From CAZGXQ01 sp964530195 (lineage in GTDB: Bacteria > Patescibacteriota > Minisyncoccia > Minisyncoccales > GBS-2), in the NCBI GenBank assembly GCA_964530195.1, contig CAZGXQ010000001.1, positions 1-22,007 on the forward strand: a stretch of 22,007 bases of DNA, read 5' to 3'. Both the position numbers and the translations under genes were made by a program. Shown here piece by piece: positions 1 through 6,053 of this stretch (the stretch's first letter is position 1; the number at the start of each line of letters is the position of its first letter). A model generated the notes under the pieces. That model was not told the origin of the DNA. It made no database searches and saw nothing but the letters and a program-made list of their open reading frames with translations.

Positions 1-1
1 T

Positions 2-433
2 AGGTTCGAGGGAACAAAATATCACCATGCCACTTTTGCCAGAAGAATTGTCGAGGACTTAAAAATCAAAATTTGTCAAATTGGAGTGAGAGCGATTTCT
101 AAAGAAGAATTTAATTTCATTAACAAAACGAGAAATGTTAAGGTTTTTTACAAAAGAAATTACGATGAAAAAGAAATTTTAAATTTTTTGGAAGAAAGAA
201 TTTATTTAACGATCGATCTCGATGTTTTAGATCCGTCGATTATGCCAGCAGTTGGAACTCCAGAGCCAGAGGGGTTGTTTTTTGAGAATATTCTAGAAAT
301 TATAAAAAAAGTGGCGAATGAAAAAGAAATTTTAGGTTTTGACGTAGTCGAGCTTTCTCCGATTCCAGGATTGTTTTATCCTAATTATTTGGCTGCAAAG
401 TTAATCTCTAAAATTTTAGGAATTATTTTTTGA
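2..433 (+). CDS. speB: Agmatinase-family ureohydrolase, 3' part (5' end outside window)
   Basis: This is the C-terminal part of a ureohydrolase, the manganese enzymes that release urea from agmatine or arginine. The reading frame is open from the first base, so the start lies upstream. Early residues 'EGTKYHHATFARRI' and 'QIGVRAISKEE' resemble the agmatinase 'S.HG..FRR..E' and 'IGIR....EE' blocks. The segment 'YLTIDLDVLDPSIMP' followed by 'VGTPEPEGL' is the family signature; its two Asp of 'DLD' are the second pair of metal ligands. The final helix 'GFDVVELSPIPG' also fits. Substrate is not decided by the visible part: agmatinase is favoured by the TPEP.GL motif, but arginase or another ureohydrolase is possible. 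The coding sequence stops at a TGA, followed by about 50 non-coding bases and then a new promoter, so it is probably the last gene of its transcript. Confidence 0.82.
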   Translation, partial: RFEGTKYHHATFARRIVEDLKIKICQIGVRAISKEEFNFINKTRNVKVFYKRNYDEKEILNFLEERIYLTIDLDVLDPSIMPAVGTPEPEGLFFENILEIIKKVANEKEILGFDVVELSPIPGLFYPNYLAAKLISKILGIIF

Positions 434-437
434 GAAA

Positions 438-480
438 CAGTTTTAAGGTAGTTTTTTCAGGATTTTTGGCTACCTTGCTG
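438..480 (+). other. Inverted repeat after the ureohydrolase gene
   Basis: AAGGTAG (445-451) pairs with CTACCTT (470-476), with an outer CAG/CTG pair at 438-440 and 478-480 and an 18-nt loop. It sits just past the TGA and could end or stabilise the upstream mRNA. No T-run follows, so it is not a standard intrinsic terminator. Confidence 0.35.
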
Positions 481-483
481 AAT

Positions 484-512
484 TTGACAAAAATTTAAAA
501 TTTAGTTATAAT
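484..512 (+). promoter_or_regulatory. Perfect consensus sigma-70-type promoter
   Basis: TTGACA at 484-489, a 17-nt spacer, then TATAAT at 507-512. Both hexamers match the consensus exactly and the spacing is optimal. Transcription should start near 519-520, giving a 5' leader of only about 25 nt before the 544 start codon. It is the strongest promoter visible in the window. Confidence 0.9.
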
Positions 513-529
513 TGTATTATAACTCTAAA

Positions 530-539
530 AAGGAGGTGA
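530..539 (+). promoter_or_regulatory. Full-length Shine-Dalgarno sequence
   Basis: AAGGAGGTGA lies 4 nt before the ATG at 544 and complements the usual 3' end of 16S rRNA over ten bases. Most other genes here show little or no SD, so this site fixes the start codon and suggests very strong translation. Confidence 0.85.
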
Positions 540-543
540 AAAA

Positions 544-858
544 ATGAAACTGGAAGAAGTGTGGGAGGTGCTGAGAAGGCTGGAAAGTAGAGATTATAGC
601 GAGGCAAGACTAGGAACCAAGGAGAAACCTTTCATCATCGAAGGAAATTTTAACCGAATTGATCTTTCTAAGGCATCCGGATGGGTAACAATTAAAGGCT
701 TTGTCAATATACTCGATGCAAGCAACGCCCAAGATCTTCATCTGGAACTGGTGGGAAAATTCAACTTCGTTGACCTTTCTGGAGCAAAGGTGGAGTTAAA
801 TAGGAAAAAGGCTGAAATCAACATCTTTGATGCATCAGGTGCCTCAGGGAAATGGTAA
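544..858 (+). CDS. Small repeat protein of unknown function, predicted highly expressed
   Basis: I do not recognise this 104-residue protein. It has no signal peptide, membrane segment or cysteine. After a helical N-terminus (about residues 1-20, 'MKLEEVWEVLRRLE'), the rest consists of about four copies of an 18-20-residue unit with the pattern F-N/V-x-x-D-x-S-x-A followed by a short beta-rich stretch: 'FNRIDLSKASGW', 'FVNILDASNAQD', 'FNFVDLSGAKVE' and 'INIFDASGASGKW'. This periodicity suggests a small beta-solenoid, perhaps self-assembling, but that is inference. The gene stands alone between a perfect promoter plus full SD and a strong terminator. Its codon use (many CTG, GTG, AGG; fewer TTA and AAA) and GC content are clearly above those of its neighbours, which fits either selection for high expression or recent acquisition. 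The coding call is secure; function is unknown. Confidence 0.85.
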   Translation: MKLEEVWEVLRRLESRDYSEARLGTKEKPFIIEGNFNRIDLSKASGWVTIKGFVNILDASNAQDLHLELVGKFNFVDLSGAKVELNRKKAEINIFDASGASGKW

Positions 859-883
859 GTTCTTTCTAATCGGAGGTTAAATC

Positions 884-909
884 GGGGGCTCTGCCCCCTT
901 TTTATTTTT
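884..909 (+). terminator. Strong intrinsic terminator
   Basis: GGGGGC (884-889), loop TCT, GCCCCC (893-898), followed by TTTTTATTTTT. The six-base all-GC stem with a three-base loop and a long T-run is a classic Rho-independent terminator. It closes the unit that begins at the 484 promoter and separates it from secA. Confidence 0.93.
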
Positions 910-936
910 AAATTTTCGCTTTTTCAAAAAATTGAG

Positions 937-942
937 TAAAAT
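937..942 (+). promoter_or_regulatory. Candidate -10 box for a leaderless secA transcript
   Basis: TAAAAT sits 7 nt before the ATG at 950, so transcription would begin at about the start codon. The -35 region (around 914-920) is poor. The same TAAAAT/TATAAT spacing precedes the 19867 ferredoxin, the 10707 minus-strand ORF and the 5' end of rnpB. Confidence 0.4.
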
Positions 943-949
943 AAAAAGT

Positions 950-3400
950 ATGTTTAGTTTAAATAAGATTTTTGGTGATCCTAATGCGAGATATCTAAAG
1001 AAAATTCGACCCTTGGTTGAAAAAATTAACTCTTTAGAGAAAGATTTTGAAAAAATTCCAGATGAAAAATTAAAGGAAAAGACTTTTGAATTTAAAGAGA
1101 GATTAAAAAAAGGAGAAACTTTAGACGATATTTTGCCAGAAGCTTTTGCTTTAGTTAGAGAGGCTGCAAAAAGGACTTTGGGACAAAGACATTTTGATGT
1201 TCAAATAATGGGAGCTATTGCTTTGCATCAAGGGAAAATTGCTGAAATGAAAACAGGAGAAGGAAAAACCTTGACTGCAACAATGCCTCTTTATTTGAAT
1301 GCTTTAGAAGGAAAAGGGTGCCATTTGGTAACAGTTAACGATTACTTGGCCAGAAGGGATACTGTTTGGATGGGGCAAATTTATCATTTATTGGGACTTT
1401 CTGTTGGATGTTTAAACCATGAGCAGGCATTTTTGTACGATCCAGAATATAAAAAACCACCAGAAGAAAAAGAAAAATTGAGAGATGAATTGGGATCTTT
1501 TTATGTTGTTGAAGATTTCTTGAGACCTTGTTCCAGGAAAGAGGCTTATTTAGCTGATATTACTTATGGAACAAATAATGAATTTGGTTTTGATTATTTA
1601 AGAGATAACATGGTTTATGACCCAAATAATAGAGTTCAAAGAGGTTTTAATTATGCTATTATCGATGAGGTAGATTCAATATTAATAGATGAAGCTAGAA
1701 CCCCATTAATTATTTCTGCTCCTTCTGAAGAAGCACCAGAAATTTATTATTTTTTTGCTCAGTTAGCTCAAGTACTTGAGAGAGATAAAGATTATATTCT
1801 TGATGAAAAGAAAAGAGCTTTTGAATGGACCGAAAGAGGACAAGAAAAGGTGATAAAAATTTTAAAAAGAGACCCCTGGGGAGAAGGAGACTTCCAAACA
1901 GTTCACAAAATTGATAATGCCATTAAGGCAAAGGAATTCTTCCTTTTAGATAGAGATTATGTGATAAAAGGCGGAGAGGTAATAATTGTTGATGAATTTA
2001 CCGGAAGATTAATGCCAGGAAGAAGATGGTCTGGAGGAATTCATCAAGCAGTTGAGGCAAAAGAACATTTAAGAAATCCTCAGGTAAAAGTTAAATCAGA
2101 ATCAATTACTTTAGCTTCAATTACTTTTCAAAATTTCTTTAGGCTTTACAAGAAATTAGCTGGAATGACAGGAACAGCTTTTACTTCTGCTGAAGAATTT
2201 GAAAAAGTTTACAACTTAGAAGTTGTGGTTATTCCAACAAATAAACCAATGATTAGAATAGATTTGCCAGATAGAGTTTATAAAACTGAAAAAGCAAAAT
2301 TCAAAGCGGTAGTTGAAGAAATTAAGAAAAGACACGAAAAAGGACAACCCGTTTTAGTTGGGACAAGATCAGTTGAAAAAAGCGAGTATCTATCTAAACT
2401 TTTGGAAAAAGAAGGAATACCCCATCAAGTTTTGAACGCAAAATATCATGAAAAAGAAGGACAAATTATAGCTCAGGCAGGAAAATTAGGAGCAGTAACA
2501 ATTGCCACTAATATGGCAGGAAGGGGAGTAGATATTATTTTGGGGGGTAATCCTCCAGATTTAAAAGAGGCAGAAATTGTTAGGAAACTTGGAGGACTTC
2601 ATGTAATTGGTACAGAAAGACATGAGGCAAAAAGAATAGACAATCAATTGAGAGGAAGAGCTGGAAGGCAGGGTGACCCTGGATCTTCTCAGTTTTTTGT
2701 TTCTTTAGAAGATGAGTTAATAAGAATTTTTGGAGGAGATAAAATAAAATCTTTAATGGAGGTTTTAAAAATTCCAGATGAGCAACCCATTGAGTCAAAA
2801 TTAATTACAAAAGCAATTGAAGAAGCCCAATCAAGAGTTGAGGGATTTAATTTTGATTTAAGAAAGCATCTCTTAGAGTACGACAATGTAATGAATATTC
2901 ATCGAGAGACTTTTTATAGAAAAAGAAGAGAAATTTTAGAAGCGCCACCTGAAGTTTTAAGAGAAAAGATGTTAAATGCGATTTTGAAAGCAAAGTTTAA
3001 AAAAGAAGATTATGAAAAAAAAGAAAAAGAAATTGGACCAGAGAGAATGCATCAAATAGAAAAAATTTTAGCTCTTCAAATAATGGATAGGCTTTGGAGC
3101 GAGCACTTAGAAAATATGGAAAGCTTAAAAGACACAGTAAGATTAAGAGCTTATGGCCAAAGAGATCCTTTAATTGAATATAAAACTGAAGGGCATAAAT
3201 TGTTTAAAGCATTTTTGGATTTTTGTGATTTAGCAATAGCTCAAAGTTTAATGAGATTGGAAATAAAGGCAATTCAAGAAAAAAAGGAAGAAATAAAAGA
3301 AAGAGAAATTAAAATAGGTCAAAAACCAGGAAGAAACGATCCTTGTCCATGCGGTTCAGGGAAAAAGTATAAAAAATGCTGTTGGCCAAAATATGGTTAG
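950..3400 (+). CDS. secA: Protein translocase ATPase SecA
   Basis: SecA drives preproteins through the SecYEG channel at the cytoplasmic membrane using ATP. The 816-residue product carries Walker A 'KTGEGKT' (about 101-107), 'VNDYLARRD', 'DITYGTNNEFGFDYLRDN', the DEVD box in 'IIDEVDSILIDEARTP' (about 239-242), the preprotein cross-linking region, 'GMTGTA', 'ATNMAGRG', the arginine-finger stretch 'QLRGRAGRQGDPG', and a C-terminal zinc-binding SEC-C motif with C799, C801, C810 and C811. I chose the ATG at 950 because 'MFSLNKIFGDPN' matches usual SecA N-termini; a TTG at 932 is possible. Compared with E. coli SecA as remembered, there is an extra stretch of about 36 residues in the first nucleotide-binding domain (about 157-192), and the helical wing domain is cut to about 30 residues (about 665-694). 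A terminator lies upstream and a new promoter just downstream, so it is probably transcribed alone. Confidence 0.98.
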   Translation: MFSLNKIFGDPNARYLKKIRPLVEKINSLEKDFEKIPDEKLKEKTFEFKERLKKGETLDDILPEAFALVREAAKRTLGQRHFDVQIMGAIALHQGKIAEMKTGEGKTLTATMPLYLNALEGKGCHLVTVNDYLARRDTVWMGQIYHLLGLSVGCLNHEQAFLYDPEYKKPPEEKEKLRDELGSFYVVEDFLRPCSRKEAYLADITYGTNNEFGFDYLRDNMVYDPNNRVQRGFNYAIIDEVDSILIDEARTPLIISAPSEEAPEIYYFFAQLAQVLERDKDYILDEKKRAFEWTERGQEKVIKILKRDPWGEGDFQTVHKIDNAIKAKEFFLLDRDYVIKGGEVIIVDEFTGRLMPGRRWSGGIHQAVEAKEHLRNPQVKVKSESITLASITFQNFFRLYKKLAGMTGTAFTSAEEFEKVYNLEVVVIPTNKPMIRIDLPDRVYKTEKAKFKAVVEEIKKRHEKGQPVLVGTRSVEKSEYLSKLLEKEGIPHQVLNAKYHEKEGQIIAQAGKLGAVTIATNMAGRGVDIILGGNPPDLKEAEIVRKLGGLHVIGTERHEAKRIDNQLRGRAGRQGDPGSSQFFVSLEDELIRIFGGDKIKSLMEVLKIPDEQPIESKLITKAIEEAQSRVEGFNFDLRKHLLEYDNVMNIHRETFYRKRREILEAPPEVLREKMLNAILKAKFKKEDYEKKEKEIGPERMHQIEKILALQIMDRLWSEHLENMESLKDTVRLRAYGQRDPLIEYKTEGHKLFKAFLDFCDLAIAQSLMRLEIKAIQEKKEEIKEREIKIGQKPGRNDPCPCGSGKKYKKCCWPKYG

Positions 3401-3402
3401 GC

Positions 3403-3431
3403 TTGACTTTAATTTTAAATTTAGTGATAAT
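3403..3431 (+). promoter_or_regulatory. Sigma-70-type promoter for the sigma4/HARE gene cluster
   Basis: TTGACT at 3403-3408, 17-nt spacer, GATAAT at 3426-3431: ten of twelve bases match consensus. It starts 3 nt after the secA stop codon and would give a leader of roughly 34 nt before the ATG at 3472, with no clear SD in it. Confidence 0.7.
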
Positions 3432-3471
3432 TAAAAAATAAAGGTCAAGACAAAAAGATTGCTAAATTAGA

Positions 3472-4452
3472 ATGGAGGAATTTGATTTTAAAACAATTGC
3501 AAATGATTTGGTTTCAAAGTTAAATTCAAAAGAAAAAGAAGTAATTTCTCGGCGTTTTGGTTTTGAAGGAAAAGAAAAAGAAACTTTAGAGGCAATTGGA
3601 AAAGATTTTGGGGTTTCAAGAGAAAGAATAAGGCAAATTCAAGAAATGGCACTAAAGAGAATTCAGCAAAACCTAGATAAATATAAAAGCCTTTTTGAAT
3701 TTTTCGAACAAAAATTTGAAGAATTTGAAGGTGTGAGGAAAGAAGCAAATCTACTTTCTGAATTAACAGAAAAAGCAAAAAATGAAGCTTTCTTTTTGCT
3801 TTCTCTTTGGCCAAGCTTTGAACGTTTTCCAGAAAACAAAGAAACATTTGCTTTTTGGGTAAATAAAAAGGGAGCAAAAGAGAAGTTAGAAAAATTAATA
3901 GAAAAAGTAATCTCAATTTTGGAAGAAAAAAAGAGAACTCTTTCTTTAGAAGAAATATCTTCTTATTTTTCTCTTAAAATGAAGATTTTAAGAGAGTGGA
4001 TAGAGATTTCTAAAAAGATTGGAAAAGACAAAAAAGGATTTTATGGATTAAAGGAATGGCCAGAAATTACCCCTCGCGGAGTAAGAGATAAAGCTTATTT
4101 AGTTTTGAAAGAAACGGGAAGACCATTGCATTTTAGTGAAATTGCAAAATTAATTGAGAATGCTAATTTGCATACTGTGCATAATGAATTAATTAAAGAT
4201 CCAAAGTTTGTTTTGATTGGAAGAGGAATTTATGCTTTGGCTGAGTGGGGATACGAAAAAGGTCAAGTAAAAGATATTATTTTGAAAGTTTTTAAAGAAG
4301 AAAAAAGACCTTTAACAAAAGAAGAAATCATTGAGAAAGTTTTAAAACAGAGAATAGTTAAGAAAAGCACGATTTTGACCAATCTTTCAGATAAAAAATA
4401 TTTTTTGAGAGATGATGAAGGTCGATATTACCCCAAGGTAGAGGTAGCCTAA
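3472..4452 (+). CDS. Sigma-70 region 4-like domain fused to HARE-HTH/winged-helix domains
   Basis: A 326-residue, soluble, lysine/glutamate-rich DNA-binding protein. Residues 14-68 are a sigma region 4 module: 'LNSKEKEVISRRFGF' followed by the helix-turn-helix 'LEAIGKDFGVSRERIRQIQE', which in sigma factors contacts the -35 element. There is no region 2 or 3, so it cannot melt a promoter as a normal sigma factor does. After a charged helical segment there are probably three winged-helix units (about 140-197, 202-259 and 262-322). The middle one, 'GRPLHFSEIAKLIE...NELIKDPKFVLIGRGIYAL', is a good match to the HARE-HTH family, which includes the N-terminal domain of the RNA polymerase delta subunit. 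It has its own promoter and is directly followed, with no gap, by a small membrane protein and the ATPase genes. A transcription regulator or polymerase-associated factor is inferred. Confidence 0.8.
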   Translation: MEEFDFKTIANDLVSKLNSKEKEVISRRFGFEGKEKETLEAIGKDFGVSRERIRQIQEMALKRIQQNLDKYKSLFEFFEQKFEEFEGVRKEANLLSELTEKAKNEAFFLLSLWPSFERFPENKETFAFWVNKKGAKEKLEKLIEKVISILEEKKRTLSLEEISSYFSLKMKILREWIEISKKIGKDKKGFYGLKEWPEITPRGVRDKAYLVLKETGRPLHFSEIAKLIENANLHTVHNELIKDPKFVLIGRGIYALAEWGYEKGQVKDIILKVFKEEKRPLTKEEIIEKVLKQRIVKKSTILTNLSDKKYFLRDDEGRYYPKVEVA

Positions 4453-4659
4453 ATGTTTTCTTTTGATTCCTTTGCAAAGACGTCACTTTTAATACCTCTT
4501 ATTTTCTTTTTTGTAATCTTTTTTTTATGTAGTTACTGGGCACAAGATTACCATCCAGAAAGAAAATTTATTATTGGATTTTTAGTGAGCCTCTTTTATA
4601 CATTTTGGCTATTAGCTTTTCAATCTGCAATTTTGATTTTACTTTCTTTATTGTTCTAA
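4453..4659 (+). CDS. Small two-TM membrane protein
   Basis: A 68-residue protein with two hydrophobic segments (about 10-28 and 41-67) separated by a short polar loop 'WAQDYHPERKF'. Its ATG directly follows the TAA of the upstream gene and its stop is 4 nt before the next ATG, so translation is probably coupled to both. I do not recognise a family. Position suggests it is a membrane partner of the following two proteins, for instance a small subunit holding the ATPase at the membrane, but sequence alone does not show this. Confidence 0.75.
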   Translation: MFSFDSFAKTSLLIPLIFFFVIFFLCSYWAQDYHPERKFIIGFLVSLFYTFWLLAFQSAILILLSLLF

Positions 4660-4663
4660 AGAC

Positions 4664-6049
4664 ATGGCTTTATTTTTTATTCTATTTCAGATCATTAAAA
4701 GCTGGTGGTGGTTTTTTTTACCAATTTTTTTATCCTTGGGGGCAAAAACTTTTTATTTTTGGTGGTTAAGATGGGAGGTTTGGTACAAAAAGAAAAAGTG
4801 GATTTTACTAGAAATTCGTCCTCCTAGAGAAAATATAAAACCCTTTTCCACGATGGAAAATGTTTTTTCAATGCTCTGGGGAATTTATGATGCTCCAAAC
4901 TGGAAGGATAGATGGTGTGGGGGAGTTTTGCCTTTGGGGGGAGGACTTTGGTTTTCATTTGAAATTGTTTCTTTTGGGGGAGAAATTCATTTTTTCATGA
5001 GAATTCCTGAAGATTTTAGGAAAACTGCAGAGGATATTCTTTATTCTCAATATCCTGATCTTGAAATTTCCTTAGCCGAAGATTATACCCAAAAAGTCCC
5101 AAAAGATATTCCTAATGAAAAATGGGACCTTTATGCTGAAGATTACTCTTTACTCAGACCAGATCATTTTCCAATTAAAACTTATTCAATGTTTTTTGAA
5201 AGAGAGCAAGAAGAAAGAAGAATTATTGAAGAAAAAAGATTAGATCCCTTAGATACTCTTTTGGAAGGACTTTCAAAATTGAATCCAGGAGAACAACTTT
5301 GGTTCCAAATAGTTTGCAATCCAATAACTGAAGATACATTCCCTTGGTTAAAAAAAGCAAAAGAAGCAGCTGATAAAATAGCTAAAAGGCCAGGTCCTCC
5401 TCCCAAAAAACCAATTCTTTTTGAATTTTTCAGATTTTTCTTTTTAATTCCAATTGAAGCTGTTAAATTCTTGCTCTATGGTTCAGCAGGTTTAGAAACA
5501 ACGAAGAAAGAAGAAGCAAAAGCTGCAGAGTTAATCGCTCCAGAATTAAGATTAACACCAGGCGAAAAGGAGGTCTTGACAGCCATTGAGAATAAAATGA
5601 AAAAAAATGCTTTTCAATGTTGGATTAGACAAGTTTTCCTTTATAGATTAGATCAACCTCACTCCCCAGGAAATTATAAAATAATTAGAACTTATTTAAT
5701 GGGCCAATTCGCAGCCCCGAATCTTAACACTTTTGTTTATTGGGGTCCAACTAGAACCAAGATTCAATATTTTCTTAAAAAACGAAGACTTTATTTAAGA
5801 AAAAGACAAAGATTAAGAAATTACATTGAAAGACTTCCTTCTCTTTGGCCAAGAACCCAAACAGGAGAACCAATTTGTCCTTTTGGTCATGTTCAAGGAA
5901 GAAAACCTGGAATTAGAGGAACAATTATTCTTAGCACCGAAGAGTTAGCTACTATTTTCCACTTCCCAATAAAAGTTTTAACCCCTGCCCTGAAAGCAGT
6001 TGAGGCTAAAAAGACTGGTCCTCCTCCTGGATTACCTACCCGAGAGTAA
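4664..6049 (+). CDS. Membrane-anchored N-terminal partner of a TraG/VirD4-like ATPase
   Basis: A 461-residue protein with a tryptophan/phenylalanine-rich N-terminal membrane segment (about 4-37) followed by a basic stop-transfer 'WYKKKKW' and a large soluble region. Near the end is 'TIILSTEELATIFHFP' (about 424-439), then a linker ending 'KKTGPPPGLPTRE'. In single-chain TraG/HerA-like ATPases of conjugative elements, a very similar 'STEELATLFHFP' block and 'PPP.NLP' linker come immediately before the 'LG.TNFR...FGIK..DRRRH' start of the ATPase domain, which here is the first part of the next gene, 4 nt downstream. So this looks like the detached N-terminal half of such an ATPase. It lacks a Walker motif of its own. 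The role is probably to place the ATPase at the cytoplasmic membrane. Family recognition is from memory. Confidence 0.75.
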   Translation: MALFFILFQIIKSWWWFFLPIFLSLGAKTFYFWWLRWEVWYKKKKWILLEIRPPRENIKPFSTMENVFSMLWGIYDAPNWKDRWCGGVLPLGGGLWFSFEIVSFGGEIHFFMRIPEDFRKTAEDILYSQYPDLEISLAEDYTQKVPKDIPNEKWDLYAEDYSLLRPDHFPIKTYSMFFEREQEERRIIEEKRLDPLDTLLEGLSKLNPGEQLWFQIVCNPITEDTFPWLKKAKEAADKIAKRPGPPPKKPILFEFFRFFFLIPIEAVKFLLYGSAGLETTKKEEAKAAELIAPELRLTPGEKEVLTAIENKMKKNAFQCWIRQVFLYRLDQPHSPGNYKIIRTYLMGQFAAPNLNTFVYWGPTRTKIQYFLKKRRLYLRKRQRLRNYIERLPSLWPRTQTGEPICPFGHVQGRKPGIRGTIILSTEELATIFHFPIKVLTPALKAVEAKKTGPPPGLPTRE

Positions 6050-6053
6050 AATT

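Noticed and set aside
3488..3916. A 142-codon leucine/phenylalanine-rich minus-strand frame
   Set aside because: It is the antisense of Lys/Glu-rich coding sequence, a common source of false hydrophobic frames in AT-rich DNA.
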